A program made the translations under genes and the position numbers. Positions 9,935-19,976 of a DNA stretch of 64,000 nt are shown here, one piece after another. Source of the stretch: Nesterenkonia halotolerans. GTDB taxonomy: Bacteria > Actinomycetota > Actinomycetes > Actinomycetales > Micrococcaceae. Each line of letters starts with the position of its first letter. Position 1 is the first letter of the stretch. The stretch spans positions 372,001-436,000 of the forward strand of contig NZ_JADBEE010000001.1 of the NCBI RefSeq assembly GCF_014874065.1. The letters run 5' to 3'. The notes beneath the pieces were generated by a model, which was given only the letters and a program-made list of their open reading frames with translations, was not told the origin of the DNA and did no database searches.

Positions 9935-10319
9935 TGTGGAACTGCTCCTGACCGCTCCCACGGTGCCACACTCACCGCGTCCGCGGCTCTGCTTGGGTGG
10001 ATTCAGCCGGTCGCGTTGCCCCTGGCTCTCACGACGGGTGCGACCTGCTCATTCCACGTATTGATGTTGTCTCAAACCTATATTCAAGCTCCACTGGCGT
10101 TCCGGGCGCTGCTCCCATTTCTCACGGAGCGCGCTCTGCGCGGCCTTCCAGTGGCTGTTCACCACTCCTGTGCATCTGCTGCGGGGTGTTCATCCGCGGC
10201 GTCATTCGTCCGATGCGGGAGCGATGGCGTGCAAGCCTTCTCGGTCTGCGGGTGTGGTCCGCTCGCCGATGCCACTCAGTATCGCATACCCCTCCAGCTA
10301 TCCTGCGTAGAATCCCCGC
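9935..10319. other. Divergent intergenic region between rne and the VKOR gene
   Basis: This 385-bp stretch has no credible gene. It must hold the rne leader and promoter on the minus strand and the VKOR promoter on the plus strand. The only element I can point to is TAGAAT at 10308-10313, an actinobacterial -10-like hexamer 6 nt before the VKOR ATG, suggesting leaderless transcription. The matching -35 position (about 10285-10290) is not recognisable. No convincing promoter was found for rne. Confidence 0.5.
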
Positions 10320-10931
10320 ATGGCCCTTCACCCCGCAGACCAGCGCACCCAGCCCCGCATCACCTCCTCACCGGCCCTCGGGCTGTGGCTGCTGGTGACA
10401 GCGGCCATCGGCGCGGTGGCGAGTCTCCTGCTGATGCGTGAACGCATCGCGCTGTGGCAGGACGCGGACTACACCACCGCCTGTGACATCAATCCCTGGG
10501 TCTCCTGCGGCCTGGTGATGGACTCCTGGCAGGCATCGACCTTCGGATTTCCCAATATCTTCCTCGGCGTCGTGGGCTTCCCCCTGGCGATCCTGGTGGC
10601 CGTCACGATCCTGGCCCGAGTGCCGCTTCCCCGCTGGTACTGGCTGGGACTCCAAGCCGGCGTCACATTCGCCTTCGGGTTCTGCATCTGGCTGTGGTCA
10701 CAGGCGGTCTATTCCATCGGGGCACTGTGCCCCTACTGCATGGTCGTCTGGGCAGCCGTGGTGCCCATGTTCATCGTCGTGACGAAGAGCAACATCGCCA
10801 ATGGGGCCATCCCCGCCGGGCCTGGGCTGCGCAAGATCTCAGCCGACTGGTGGTGGGTCGCCATCGTGCTGATCTATCTGGTGGTCCTGGCCAGCATCAT
10901 CGTGCAGTTCCCCAACGCCTTCACCGGGTGA
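10320..10931 (+). CDS. Vitamin K epoxide reductase (VKOR) family membrane protein
   Basis: Bacterial VKORs reoxidise DsbA-like proteins and pass electrons to quinone, supporting disulfide formation outside the membrane. The 203-residue protein has about five membrane helices. It has the loop cysteine pair in CDINPWVSC (about residues 52-60) and the active-site CPYC (about 138-141) at a helix end, with the Ser/Gly-rich NIFLGVVGFP segment typical of the family. There is no fused thioredoxin domain and no DsbA-like gene next to it, so its partner must be elsewhere. The ATG at 10320 lies only 6 nt after a TAGAAT hexamer. Confidence 0.88.
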   Translation: MALHPADQRTQPRITSSPALGLWLLVTAAIGAVASLLLMRERIALWQDADYTTACDINPWVSCGLVMDSWQASTFGFPNIFLGVVGFPLAILVAVTILARVPLPRWYWLGLQAGVTFAFGFCIWLWSQAVYSIGALCPYCMVVWAAVVPMFIVVTKSNIANGAIPAGPGLRKISADWWWVAIVLIYLVVLASIIVQFPNAFTG

Positions 10932-11018
10932 GAACCTCCCCTCCTGGCCCTGGGATATCGTGGAATCAGGCAAGCAATCCCCGCTTCACCTGAGACCTGC
11001 TGATATGGAGGGCTGGCT

Positions 11019-12128
11019 ATGTCCCAGACCGTAAATGCCGTCGTCGTCAAAGAGAAGAACGGACCGGCTGTTCTCGAGCAGATCGTGGTTCCCGATCCGA
11101 TCGCCGGGGAGGTCGTCGTCGACGTCCTGACCTGTGGCGTGTGCCAGACCGACCAGCACTACCAGCAGGGCGAGGTGGGCGATAACTTCCCCTACCTGCT
11201 CGGTCATGAGGCCACCGGCCGGGTGTCCCAGATCGGGGAGGGCGTCACGAACGTCAAGGTCGGCGACACCGTCATCCTGAACTGGCGCGCTGTCTGTGGA
11301 GAATGCCGGGCGTGTCGCAAAGGCCAGCCGCAGTACTGCTTCGACACGCACAACGCCGAGCAGAAGATGACGCTGACCGATGGCACCGAGCTCGAAGCGG
11401 CCCTGGGGATCGGCGCCTTCGCCGAGAAGACCCTCGTGGCAGCCGGTCAGTGCACCGTGGTCGCGGACCTTCCGGCAGAGTCCAACGCCGCCGTCGGTCT
11501 GCTGGGCTGCGGCATCATGGCGGGCATCGGCGCCGCCATCAACACCGGTGAGGTCAAGCGCGGTGAGTCGGTCGCGGTGATCGGCGTCGGCGGTGTCGGC
11601 ACTGCCGCCGTGCTCGGCGCGAAGCTTGCCGGCGCGACCACCATCATCGCGGTGGACCTCGATGAGCGGAAGCTGGCCACGGCCGCCGAGCTCGGCGCCA
11701 CCCACACGGTCAATCCCAGCGAAGCCGACGCCGTCGAGCGCATCCGTGAGCTGACCGGCGGATTCGGCGCAGACCTGGTCATCGATGCGGTCGGCCGCCC
11801 CGAGACCTACAAGCAGGCCTTCTACGCGCGCGACCTCGCCGGTCGCGTGGTGCTGGTCGGCGTCCCGGACCCCTCGCACACCCTGGACCTGCCGCTGGCC
11901 GACGTCTTCGGTCGAGGCGGCTCACTGAAGTCCTCCTGGTACGGCGACTGCCTGCCCTCCCGGGACTTCCCGATGCTGGTCAGCCACTATCGCAACGGAA
12001 ACCTCGACCTGGACGCCTTCGTCACCGAACGCGTGGCGCTGGACCAGGTCCAGGAGGCCTTCGACACGATGAACCGCGGTGAAGTGCTGCGCTCCGTCGT
12101 CGAGCTCCAGTCCGCCCCGAAGAATTGA
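11019..12128 (+). CDS. mscR: S-(hydroxymethyl)mycothiol dehydrogenase (mycothiol-dependent formaldehyde dehydrogenase)
   Basis: This zinc- and NAD-dependent enzyme oxidises the formaldehyde-mycothiol adduct to S-formylmycothiol. The 369-residue medium-chain dehydrogenase shows catalytic zinc ligands in CGVCQTDQ and GHEATG, structural zinc cysteines in [15 protein letters not shown] and the Rossmann motif [14 protein letters not shown]. The N-terminus [18 protein letters not shown] is close to actinobacterial MscR/AdhE2. GGAGGG lies 6 nt before the ATG. The metallo-beta-lactamase-fold gene follows after 8 bp, the common actinobacterial pairing for formaldehyde detoxification, and its presence implies that the host makes mycothiol. 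Confidence 0.95.
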   Translation: MSQTVNAVVVKEKNGPAVLEQIVVPDPIAGEVVVDVLTCGVCQTDQHYQQGEVGDNFPYLLGHEATGRVSQIGEGVTNVKVGDTVILNWRAVCGECRACRKGQPQYCFDTHNAEQKMTLTDGTELEAALGIGAFAEKTLVAAGQCTVVADLPAESNAAVGLLGCGIMAGIGAAINTGEVKRGESVAVIGVGGVGTAAVLGAKLAGATTIIAVDLDERKLATAAELGATHTVNPSEADAVERIRELTGGFGADLVIDAVGRPETYKQAFYARDLAGRVVLVGVPDPSHTLDLPLADVFGRGGSLKSSWYGDCLPSRDFPMLVSHYRNGNLDLDAFVTERVALDQVQEAFDTMNRGEVLRSVVELQSAPKN

Positions 12129-12136
12129 GGACCCCC

Positions 12137-12793
12137 ATGAGCACCAGCTTTGAGAACCTTGTCACCTCCGGCACCTTTTCACTCGACGGCGGCACCTGGG
12201 AGGTGGACAACAACGTCTGGATCATCGGTGACGAGGACGAGGTCATCCTGATCGACCCGGCCCACGACGCCGATGCCGTGGTGGCAGCCGTGGGCGAACG
12301 CGCGGTCACCGACATCCTGCTCACCCACGGGCACGATGACCACATCAGCCAGGCCCTTCAGGTGCAGAAGCGCCTGGGCGGCCGGATCCACCTCAACCCC
12401 GAGGACCAGATGCTCTGGGACGCGGTCCACGAGGGCACCATGCCAGATGTGGACATCAGCGACGGAGACGTCTTCACGGTGGGAGACGCGCAGCTGGTGG
12501 CGATCCACACCCCTGGCCACTCCCCCGGTTCCACCTGCTTCTACGCGTCCTCCCTCGCAGGGCCCGACGGCGCGGTCCAGCCGGTGCTGTTCTCCGGAGA
12601 CACGCTCTTCGCCGGTGGCCCCGGAGCCACGGGCCGATCCTTCTCCAGCTTCGAGACGATCATCGAGTCGATCAGGACGCGGCTGTTCCAGGAGCTGCCC
12701 ACGGAGACGCTGGTCAACACCGGTCACGGTCCCTCGACGTCGATCGGCGCGGAGGCTCCGCACCTGCAGGAATGGATCGACCGCGGCGAGTGA
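12137..12793 (+). CDS. Metallo-beta-lactamase-fold hydrolase, probable S-formylmycothiol hydrolase
   Basis: The 218-residue protein has the full glyoxalase-II-like metal set: THGHDDH (about residues 66-72), the His of HTPGHSPGS, the Asp of FSGDTLF, and the C-terminal His of NTGHGP. The insert GGPGATGRSFSSF is typical of the actinobacterial clade that follows mscR. The ATG at 12137 has GAGG upstream; the frame can be extended to a TTG at 12125 inside the mscR end, which is less likely. By position it should hydrolyse S-formylmycothiol to formate and mycothiol, but this is inferred from context. It converges on the lipoate gene. Confidence 0.88.
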   Translation: MSTSFENLVTSGTFSLDGGTWEVDNNVWIIGDEDEVILIDPAHDADAVVAAVGERAVTDILLTHGHDDHISQALQVQKRLGGRIHLNPEDQMLWDAVHEGTMPDVDISDGDVFTVGDAQLVAIHTPGHSPGSTCFYASSLAGPDGAVQPVLFSGDTLFAGGPGATGRSFSSFETIIESIRTRLFQELPTETLVNTGHGPSTSIGAEAPHLQEWIDRGE

Positions 12794-12803
12794 CGCCGAA
12801 GCT

Positions 12804-13583
12804 TCAGAGCTGCAGGGCTGGGGTGCTGGAGGAGATCGCCGGAGACTCCGCGATCTCTTCCAGGTCCCAGTGCCGCCGGTAGACATCGAGCACCGACTGC
12901 TCCACCTCATCCACGGTGAGATCCAGGCCGAGCTCGGTGGCTGAACCGGCGGTGAGCGGGTCCCAGGGAATCTCCAGCGCCGCATAGGCCTCGGAGAGCA
13001 CCCGACGAATCACCGCGCCGTCCTCCACGATGATCGATGAGGAGAACAGCCAGCCGGAGCCGAGAACCCGCTGGGCGGTGCCGACGAGCTTGATGCGCCG
13101 GTCCGGGTCCACCAGGGAGATTCCGTGGACAGAATGATCCCCGAGGCAGTACTCCCCCGGGATCGGCCCGAGCCGGGCGTCGACGCCCACCTGGCGCAGC
13201 GCCTCCTGGAGCAGCTCTCCGAAGGCGGTGAATCGCGCCTGGGTCTCGCGGATCGGATCGCTGTCCGGCTCGATGTGGTCGATCACCAGCGACCCCTGAT
13301 GGTACGCCGCAGCACGTCCGCCTGCCCGGCGCACCAAGGGAGTGAAGCCCGAGCGGCGGCAGGCCTCCGCGGCGTCGTCGAACCCTGGAAGCCGCTGATC
13401 CCGCTGACCGAAGGCGACTGTGGGCTCGGGGCGATAGAGCCTGAGCAGCGGGGCAGGCTCGTCACCGGAGCGTTGGCCCGGATTCCTCGTGCGCTGCAAG
13501 AGCGCGAGGGCCAGCTCCAGGTCCCCTTGAGCACCATTGCTGGCCTGCTGTCGGTAGACCTGAAGCCGGCCCGCGCGCGTCAT
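12804..13583 (-). CDS. Lipoate/octanoate protein ligase family (LipM-like)
   Basis: The 259-residue protein belongs to the biotin/lipoate A/B ligase fold. Visible motifs are LLRLYRPEPTVAFGQRDQ, RRAGGRAAAYHQGSLVID (the RRxxGGxxxxHxxG core), GEYCLGDHSV and KLVGTAQR. The cysteine in GEYC matches the catalytic cysteine of LipM-type octanoyltransferases, and no C-terminal accessory domain is present as in LplA. It may therefore load octanoate onto lipoyl domains, or be a lipoate scavenger. It starts 20 bp after nrdF on the same strand and may ride on that transcript, although no metabolic link is obvious. Confidence 0.8.
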   Translation of the reverse strand: MTRAGRLQVYRQQASNGAQGDLELALALLQRTRNPGQRSGDEPAPLLRLYRPEPTVAFGQRDQRLPGFDDAAEACRRSGFTPLVRRAGGRAAAYHQGSLVIDHIEPDSDPIRETQARFTAFGELLQEALRQVGVDARLGPIPGEYCLGDHSVHGISLVDPDRRIKLVGTAQRVLGSGWLFSSSIIVEDGAVIRRVLSEAYAALEIPWDPLTAGSATELGLDLTVDEVEQSVLDVYRRHWDLEEIAESPAISSSTPALQL

Positions 13584-13603
13584 CTCTTCGTCTCTGCTCG
13601 GTT

Positions 13604-14632
<1,029 letters not shown>

Positions 14633-14673
14633 TCACACGTGGTGGCCACCGCGATGGATTGCAGCTGCTGAGG

Positions 14674-16884
14674 TCACAGCATGCAGGAGACGCAGCCGTC
14701 GACCTCGGTGCCTTCGAGCGCGAGCTGGCGCAGACGGATGTAGTAGAGCGTCTTGATGCCCTTGCGCCATGCGTAGATCTGCGCCTTGTTGATGTCGCGG
14801 GTGCTGGCGGTGTCCTTGAAGAACAACGTCAGTGACAGGCCCTGGTCGACGTGCTGGGTGGCAGCGGCGTAGGTGTCTATGATCTTCTCGTACCCGATCT
14901 CATAGGCATCCTGGTAGTACTCCAGGTTGTCATTGGTCAGGTAGGGCGCCGGGTAGTAGACGCGCCCGAGCTTGCCTTCTTTACGGATCTCGATCTTCGA
15001 GGCCACCGGGTGGATCGACGAGGTCGAGTTGTTGATGTAGGAGATCGAACCGGTGGGCGGCACGGCCTGCAGGTTCTGGTTGTAGATGCCGTGGGCCATG
15101 ACCGAGGCCTTCAGCTGCTTCCAGTCCTCCTGGGTCGGCACACTCACGTGACTGAACAGTGTGCGCACCTTCTCGGTCGCCGGCGCCCAGAGCTGCTCCG
15201 TGTACTTGTCGAAGAACTCGCCGCTGGCGTACTGCGAGTTCTCGAAGCCGTCGAAGCTCTGACCACTCTCGATCGCAAGCTGGTTCGAGGACCGCAGCGC
15301 ATGGAAGAGCACGGTGTAGAAGTAGATGTTGGTGAAGTCGATGCCCTCTTCGGAGCCGTAGTGCACGCGCTCCCGCGCCAGGTAGCCGTGCAGGTTCATC
15401 TGTCCCAGGCCGATCGCGTGGGAGCGACGGTTGCCCTCAGCGATGGAGGGGACCGAGTTGATGTAGGACATGTCCGAGACCGCAGTCAGCGTACGGATCG
15501 CGGTCTCGATGGTCTGCCCGAAGTCTGGGGAGTCCATCGCCTTCGCGATGTTCATCGAACCGAGGTTGCAGGAGATGTCCTTGCCGATCTCGGAGTAGCT
15601 CAGATCATCGGCGAACTCGCTGGGCTCTGAGACCTGGAGGATCTCCGAGCACAGGTTGGACATGGAGATCCGGCCGGCGATCGGATTCGCCCGGTTGACG
15701 GTGTCTTCGAACATCACATAGGGGTAGCCGGATTCGAACTGGATCTCGGCCAGGGTCTGGAAGAACTCGCGGGCGTTGATCTTGGTCTTGCGGATCCGCG
15801 CGTCGTCGACCATCTCGTGGTACTTCTCGGTCACGGAGATCTCGCTGAATGCCTTCCCGTAGACGCGCTGGACGTCGTAGGGGCTGAACAGGTACATCGG
15901 CTCGTTCTTCTTGGCGAGCTCGAAGGTGATGTCGGGGACCACGACGCCGAGCGAGAGGGTCTTGATTCGGATCTTCTCGTCCGCGTTCTCCCGCTTGGTG
16001 TCAAGGAAGCGGAAGATGTCCGGGTGGTGGGCGTTGAGGTACACCGCGCCGGCGCCCTGACGCGCGCCGAGCTGATTGGCGTAGGAGAAGGAGTCTTCCA
16101 GCAGCTTCATCACCGGGATCACGCCGGAGGACTGGTTCTGGATGTGCTTGATCGGGGCGCCGTTCTCCCGGATGTTGGTCAACGAGAGGGCCACGCCTCC
16201 CCCGCGCTTGGAGAGCTGCAGGGAGGAGTTGATGGCGCGCGCGATGGACTCCATGTTGTCCTCGATGCGCAGCAGGAAGCAGGAGACCAGCTCGCCGCGC
16301 TGCTTCTTGCCTGAGTTCAGGAAGGTCGGGGTCGCGGGCTGGAACCGGCCGGAGATCATCTCGTCGACCATCCGGCAAGCCAGCTGTTCATCGCCGCGGG
16401 CCAGGTGCAGCGCGACCATGGTGACGCGGTCTTCGTAGCGCTCCAGGTAGCGGTCCCCGTCGAAGGTCTTCAGCGCATAGGAGGTGTAGAACTTGAAGGC
16501 GCCCAGGAAGGTGGGGAAGCGGAACTTCGCGGCATAGGCGCGATCAAAGATGGCCTGGATGAACTCCTCGGAGTACTGCTCCAGGGTCTCTGGTTCGTAG
16601 TACTCGTTCTCGACCAGATAGCCGAGCTTCTCCGAGAGGTTGTGGAAGAAGACCGTGTTGGTGTTCACGTGGTCCAGGAAGTACTGCCGGGCGGCCAGCT
16701 GATCGGCCTCGAACTGGATCTCGCCGTCGGGGCCGTACAGGTTGAGCATGGCGTTGAGCTCGTGATAGCTCAGGCCCTGCCACTGAGCGGGCATCACTTT
16801 GGCCAGCGGTGCGTCCATGGTGTCCCGGCCGTTCTGGGTCTGTGCGGTGCTCGCCGCGTTCAGCGGCTTGGTTGCTGTTTCCAA
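14674..16884 (-). CDS. nrdE: Class Ib ribonucleotide reductase alpha (catalytic) subunit
   Basis: NrdE reduces ribonucleoside diphosphates by a radical mechanism. The sequence includes active-site cysteine segments SNLCSEI and [10 protein letters not shown], the [18 protein letters not shown] loop and the C-terminal redox CVSCML tail that NrdH reduces. No long N-terminal ATP cone is present, as expected for class Ib. The start is uncertain: a TTG at 16884, overlapping nrdI and with GGAAGAG close by, gives 736 residues; an ATG at 16818 with a weak site would give 714. Gene order nrdH-nrdI-nrdE-nrdF is standard. Confidence 0.95.
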   Translation of the reverse strand: METATKPLNAASTAQTQNGRDTMDAPLAKVMPAQWQGLSYHELNAMLNLYGPDGEIQFEADQLAARQYFLDHVNTNTVFFHNLSEKLGYLVENEYYEPETLEQYSEEFIQAIFDRAYAAKFRFPTFLGAFKFYTSYALKTFDGDRYLERYEDRVTMVALHLARGDEQLACRMVDEMISGRFQPATPTFLNSGKKQRGELVSCFLLRIEDNMESIARAINSSLQLSKRGGGVALSLTNIRENGAPIKHIQNQSSGVIPVMKLLEDSFSYANQLGARQGAGAVYLNAHHPDIFRFLDTKRENADEKIRIKTLSLGVVVPDITFELAKKNEPMYLFSPYDVQRVYGKAFSEISVTEKYHEMVDDARIRKTKINAREFFQTLAEIQFESGYPYVMFEDTVNRANPIAGRISMSNLCSEILQVSEPSEFADDLSYSEIGKDISCNLGSMNIAKAMDSPDFGQTIETAIRTLTAVSDMSYINSVPSIAEGNRRSHAIGLGQMNLHGYLARERVHYGSEEGIDFTNIYFYTVLFHALRSSNQLAIESGQSFDGFENSQYASGEFFDKYTEQLWAPATEKVRTLFSHVSVPTQEDWKQLKASVMAHGIYNQNLQAVPPTGSISYINNSTSSIHPVASKIEIRKEGKLGRVYYPAPYLTNDNLEYYQDAYEIGYEKIIDTYAAATQHVDQGLSLTLFFKDTASTRDINKAQIYAWRKGIKTLYYIRLRQLALEGTEVDGCVSCML

Positions 16885-17288
16885 AACTCTTCCAATCCCG
16901 TTTCGACCGTGGCCACGTCTTCGGGTGTGCCCATCAGTTCAAATCTGTATAGGTGAGGTACTCCGCATTTGGCGGCGACGATGTCCCCTGCGATGCAATA
17001 GCTCTCATAGAAATTCGTGTTGCCCGCACCGATCACTCCGCGCAGGAGGTTCCTGTTGGATTCGACGTTGAGGAACTTGATGACCTGCTTCGGCACCGAG
17101 CCTTCACCGGCGTCGGCGCCGTAGGAGGGAAGGACCAGGACGAAGGGCTGCTCCGCCGCGAGGGTCTCATCCTTGGTGCGCAGCGGGAGTCTCGCAACCT
17201 CCCCCGCACCGTGCTGAAGCTTCTCCACGAAGCGGTGCGTGTTGTTCGACACCGAAGAGAAGTAGATCAGCCTTGCCGTGGTGTTCAC
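16860..17288 (-). CDS. nrdI: NrdI flavodoxin-like activator of class Ib ribonucleotide reductase
   Basis: NrdI is an FMN protein that supplies the oxidant for assembling the Mn-tyrosyl cofactor of NrdF. The 142-residue sequence has the FMN phosphate loop [16 protein letters not shown] near the N-terminus, [18 protein letters not shown], and [19 protein letters not shown], all canonical. A GTG at 17288, 7 nt after the nrdH stop, gives the family-typical N-terminus. An ATG at 17321 inside nrdH would add 11 untypical residues. The 3' end overlaps nrdE by 25 nt. Confidence 0.95.
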   Translation of the reverse strand: MNTTARLIYFSSVSNNTHRFVEKLQHGAGEVARLPLRTKDETLAAEQPFVLVLPSYGADAGEGSVPKQVIKFLNVESNRNLLRGVIGAGNTNFYESYCIAGDIVAAKCGVPHLYRFELMGTPEDVATVETGLEEFWKQQPSR

Positions 17289-17295
17289 GGCTGCA

Positions 17296-17547
17296 TCAGG
17301 CGACCGAGCTGACCGCAGCATGCTGGACGGCGAGCTCGGAGATCTTGTCGGGACGGAATCCGGACCAGTGGTCGGCGTCGGTGATCACGACGGGAGCCTG
17401 CATATATCCGAGCGCGCGCAGCCGCTCGAGGGCCTCGGCATCCTGAGTGATGTCGACGGTCTCGTAGGTCACGCCGTTCTTGTCCAGGGCGCGATATGTA
17501 GCATTGCACTGGACGCAGGCAGGCTTGGTGTAGACAGTGACAGACAT
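17296..17547 (-). CDS. nrdH: NrdH glutaredoxin-like redoxin
   Basis: NrdH carries electrons from thioredoxin reductase to NrdE. The 83-residue protein starts [20 protein letters not shown] with the CVQC active site, and has the NrdH-type [13 protein letters not shown] segment near residue 58. GGGGAG lies 5 nt before the ATG at 17547. It is the first gene of nrdHIEF and carries NrdR-type operators in its upstream region. Confidence 0.97.
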   Translation of the reverse strand: MSVTVYTKPACVQCNATYRALDKNGVTYETVDITQDAEALERLRALGYMQAPVVITDADHWSGFRPDKISELAVQHAAVSSVA

Positions 17548-17589
17548 GTGGCTCCCCGATATTTTCCGTGGTGTTCTTGCGTTGCTCCA

Positions 17590-17637
17590 ATACTACATCT
17601 TGGGTTCTGGGATATCACTAGCCACTAGATGCTGTAC
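17590..17637. promoter_or_regulatory. Proximal pair of NrdR boxes upstream of nrdH
   Basis: Two 16-bp matches to the known NrdR box (acaCwAtATaTwGtgt type) are seen: ATACTACATCTTGGGT (17590-17605) and CCACTAGATGCTGTAC (17622-17637). Their starts are 32 bp apart, about three helical turns, which is the spacing known for NrdR operators in other bacteria. The proximal box overlaps a possible -10 (TAGTAT, minus strand), consistent with ATP/dATP-dependent repression of nrdHIEF. The nrdR gene itself is not in the window. Confidence 0.75.
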
Positions 17638-17665
17638 TCACACCCGTGTAGTTCTCCACCGCGAG

Positions 17666-17682
17666 TCCACAGGACCTGTGGA
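17666..17682. repeat. Perfect 17-bp palindrome with DnaA-box-like halves
   Basis: TCCACAGG-A-CCTGTGGA is an exact inverted repeat in the nrdH upstream region. On the minus strand TGATCCACA (17677-17685) differs at one position from the classical DnaA box TTATCCACA, and GAGTCCACA on the plus strand (17663-17671) has seven of nine matches to the actinobacterial form TTGTCCACA. It could be a DnaA or other regulator site; this is a weak inference. Confidence 0.35.
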
Positions 17683-17810
17683 TCACCACTTCGTTGCAAT
17701 GGCGCGGAACCAGCGGGCTCGGCACCCGGTCCTCCACAGCTGGGGAGGGGGAAACTCCCACGAAGAAGTTTCTGAGCAGACGGCGTGTCTCGGCGTGTCA
17801 TCGCGCATCA

Positions 17811-17858
17811 GCCGAAGATGTTGAGGCTTGGAAGCTGTCATAGCACTAGATGTTGTGT
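17811..17858. promoter_or_regulatory. Distal pair of NrdR-box-like sites
   Basis: GCACTAGATGTTGTGT (17843-17858) matches the NrdR box almost perfectly. Exactly 32 bp upstream, GCCGAAGATGTTGAGG (17811-17826) is a weaker match sharing the core AGATGTTG. The pair copies the spacing of the proximal pair but lies about 260-310 bp from nrdH and 160-210 bp from the alarmone synthetase start. It could support looping repression of nrdHIEF or control the divergent gene. Confidence 0.6.
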
Positions 17859-18018
17859 TCCGAGTCTCAGATGGGGGTGGGACTGAGAGCTCAGACAGAA
17901 ACTGTCGAGGGACTTCACAGACTGGGCATTTAGGGTCGAGAATCGAACCACCGGTCCTGTGACCGACGCCTCGCAGCTCCACGTTGCTGGGTCCCTGAAC
18001 TCCAAGGAGATCTTCCCC

Positions 18019-19074
18019 ATGTCCGCTGGACGCCCTCCTGCCACTGACAGTCAGTTTCTTCCCTCGGAGGCGCCCAATGTGGCCTCCCTCGGCACCGACG
18101 GGCGCCGGCTGGGCAGCAGGGATCTGGATCGTCACCGTCAGGCGGCGCGACCCCGGCAGAACACCCCGCGGCGCAGCGGGCCGACGGGGACCCCGACGGA
18201 TGGCTCCGGCGGAACAGCGCCGAGCAGCGAGAGCAACGTCTATCAGCAGCTGCTGTCTCAGCTGCACACGACATCGGGGACGCAGGGCGAGGACGTCGCG
18301 GTCCGGATGGCCGATATCCGTCGCCAGCTCACCGAATTCCAGCTGCACTATAAGTTCGGCATGGATGAGGTGCTCACCAAGATCAATGTGCTGCGCGAGG
18401 AGTTCGAGCACACCCGCGACTACTCCCCCATCGAGCATGTGAACTACCGGCTCAAGTCCCTGGATCGGATCATGGACAAGGTGCAGCGCTACGGCTGCGA
18501 GCCCACGCTGGAGAGCATCAAACACTCCATCCGCGACATCGCCGGGATCCGGATCACCTGTTCCTTCGTCTCCGATGCCTACTGGGTCGCGGAGATGCTG
18601 TGCAGCCAGCCGGACCTGCGCGTGGTGGAGGTCAAGGACTACATCCGCCGCCCCAAGCTCAACGGATACCAGAGCCTGCACGTGATCGTGCAGGTCCCGG
18701 TCTTCCTGTCCAACCGCACCGAGTTCGTCTACGTCGAGGTCCAGATCCGCACCGTGGCCATGGACTTCTGGGCCTCGCTCGAGCACAAGATCTACTACAC
18801 GTACGACGGCGAGGTCCCCGGGGACATCCTCGACGAGCTCCGCGATGCCGCGGTGCAGGCGGCGGCCCTGGACAAGCAGATGGCCTCCATCCGAGATCGT
18901 GTGACCGCCCTGAAGGATCAGGCCCCGGTCTCCGGCCAGGGCGCCACCGGACCGACTCCCAGCGATCGGACGACGGGCGCCTGGTTCCCCTCCGACGATG
19001 CGATGGGCACCACCTGGCAGTGGGAGGACATCGCCAAGCATGCCAGCGGGCCCCACGAAGGTCCTCAGGCCTAA
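18019..19074 (+). CDS. RelA/SpoT-domain small alarmone synthetase (GTP pyrophosphokinase family)
   Basis: The 351-residue protein has a disordered Gly/Pro/Arg-rich N-terminus (about residues 1-75) and a synthetase domain (about 100-290). Visible motifs are NYRLKSLDRIMDK, DIAGIRITCSF, the GTP-binding RPKLNGYQSLHVIVQ and the catalytic-region EVQIRTVAMDFWASLEHK. It lacks the HD hydrolase, TGS and ACT domains of long Rel, so it should only make (p)ppGpp. The ATG at 18019, with AAGGAG 9 nt upstream, is chosen over a GTG at 17959. It is divergent from nrdHIEF and converges on thiD. Confidence 0.9.
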   Translation: MSAGRPPATDSQFLPSEAPNVASLGTDGRRLGSRDLDRHRQAARPRQNTPRRSGPTGTPTDGSGGTAPSSESNVYQQLLSQLHTTSGTQGEDVAVRMADIRRQLTEFQLHYKFGMDEVLTKINVLREEFEHTRDYSPIEHVNYRLKSLDRIMDKVQRYGCEPTLESIKHSIRDIAGIRITCSFVSDAYWVAEMLCSQPDLRVVEVKDYIRRPKLNGYQSLHVIVQVPVFLSNRTEFVYVEVQIRTVAMDFWASLEHKIYYTYDGEVPGDILDELRDAAVQAAALDKQMASIRDRVTALKDQAPVSGQGATGPTPSDRTTGAWFPSDDAMGTTWQWEDIAKHASGPHEGPQA

Positions 19075-19093
19075 CCGGACCTGAGCTGCCGGC

Positions 19094-19960
19094 TCAGCCC
19101 CAGAGGTCCGCGAAGTGCTGGATGGGCCCGTGGCCGGTTCCCACATCGAGGGTCTCCGAGGCCTCGAGCGCGTGGGTCATCCATTCCTTGACCACCGGCA
19201 GCGCCTCGGTCCAGGTGCAGCCGCGGGCGGCGAGTGTGGCCAGGGCCGCCGAGACGGAGCATCCGGTGCCGTGGGTGTTCTGGGTGTGGATGCGCGGAGA
19301 AGTGAACTGTTCCTCGCGCGGGCGCACACCGTTGTGCAGCGGGAAGACCAGGGTGTCCACCACCTGCTGCTGCGCCGTGTCGTCCTCCAGGTGCCCGCCC
19401 TTGGCCAGGACCACCACCTGATGGGCGTCCGCCACGGCACGCGCCTGGAGAACCATCGCCTGCGAATCCTGCGCCTGTTCGGCTCCGGCGAGCAGCGCGA
19501 GCTCGGGGACGTTCGGGGTGATCAGCTCGGCGCGATGAAGAAACCAGATCAGCGCCGACTCCGCGACGGCATCGAGGAGCCGGTCGCCCGAGGTGGCGAC
19601 CATGACGGGATCGAGGACGAGCCGTGGGCGCGCGGCGTCGTCGTCGGTCCACGTGGTGTCCAGCCAGTCGGCCACGGTGGTGATGATCTCCTCGGTACCG
19701 AGCATGCCGATCTTGATCGCGTCGATGGCGACGTCGTCGGAGACCGCGTCGAGCTGAGCACGCAGGAAGCTGGCCGGCGGCAGATGGATCTCCCGGACCC
19801 CCTGGGTGTTCTGCGCGACCAGGGCTGTGACCACACACATCCCGTACCCGCGATGTGCGGCGAAGCTCTTGAGATCCGCCTGGACGCCGGCTCCCCCGGT
19901 GGGGTCGGTTCCTGCGATCGAGAGGATGTTCGGGATCGTGCGCGCGGAAGTGGAGCTCAT
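19094..19960 (-). CDS. thiD: Hydroxymethylpyrimidine/phosphomethylpyrimidine kinase
   Basis: ThiD phosphorylates HMP and HMP phosphate to HMP pyrophosphate for thiamine synthesis or salvage. The 288-residue ribokinase-fold protein shows GTDPTGGAGVQADLKSF at the N-terminus, KIGMLGTEE, DPVMVATSG and the anion-hole motif NTHGTGCSVSAALA with its catalytic Asp replaced in context by the conserved GTGC segment. No other thi gene and no TPP riboswitch are visible. It starts 16 bp after ggt and is probably cotranscribed with it. Confidence 0.93.
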   Translation of the reverse strand: MSSTSARTIPNILSIAGTDPTGGAGVQADLKSFAAHRGYGMCVVTALVAQNTQGVREIHLPPASFLRAQLDAVSDDVAIDAIKIGMLGTEEIITTVADWLDTTWTDDDAARPRLVLDPVMVATSGDRLLDAVAESALIWFLHRAELITPNVPELALLAGAEQAQDSQAMVLQARAVADAHQVVVLAKGGHLEDDTAQQQVVDTLVFPLHNGVRPREEQFTSPRIHTQNTHGTGCSVSAALATLAARGCTWTEALPVVKEWMTHALEASETLDVGTGHGPIQHFADLWG

Positions 19961-19976
19961 AGCCCCATGCTAATCG

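Larger units (their letters stand above)
17548..18018. other. Divergent intergenic region between nrdHIEF and the alarmone synthetase gene
   Basis: This 471-bp stretch has no credible gene. It holds two pairs of NrdR-box-like sequences and a perfect 17-bp palindrome, listed separately. On the minus strand, TAGTAT (plus-strand 17590-17595) could be the nrdH -10 hexamer and overlaps the nearest NrdR box. A plausible -35 was not found. The alarmone synthetase start has its own ribosome site but no clear promoter. Confidence 0.6.

Noticed and set aside
19081..19097. Hairpin CTGAGC/GCTCAG between the alarmone synthetase and thiD as a terminator
   Set aside because: The stem has only 6 bp, no T run follows, and it overlaps the end of thiD, so it is not listed as a feature.
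19961..19976. TPP riboswitch before thiD
   Set aside because: Only 16 bp separate thiD from ggt, and no thi-box sequence (CTGAGA) was seen upstream of the operon.
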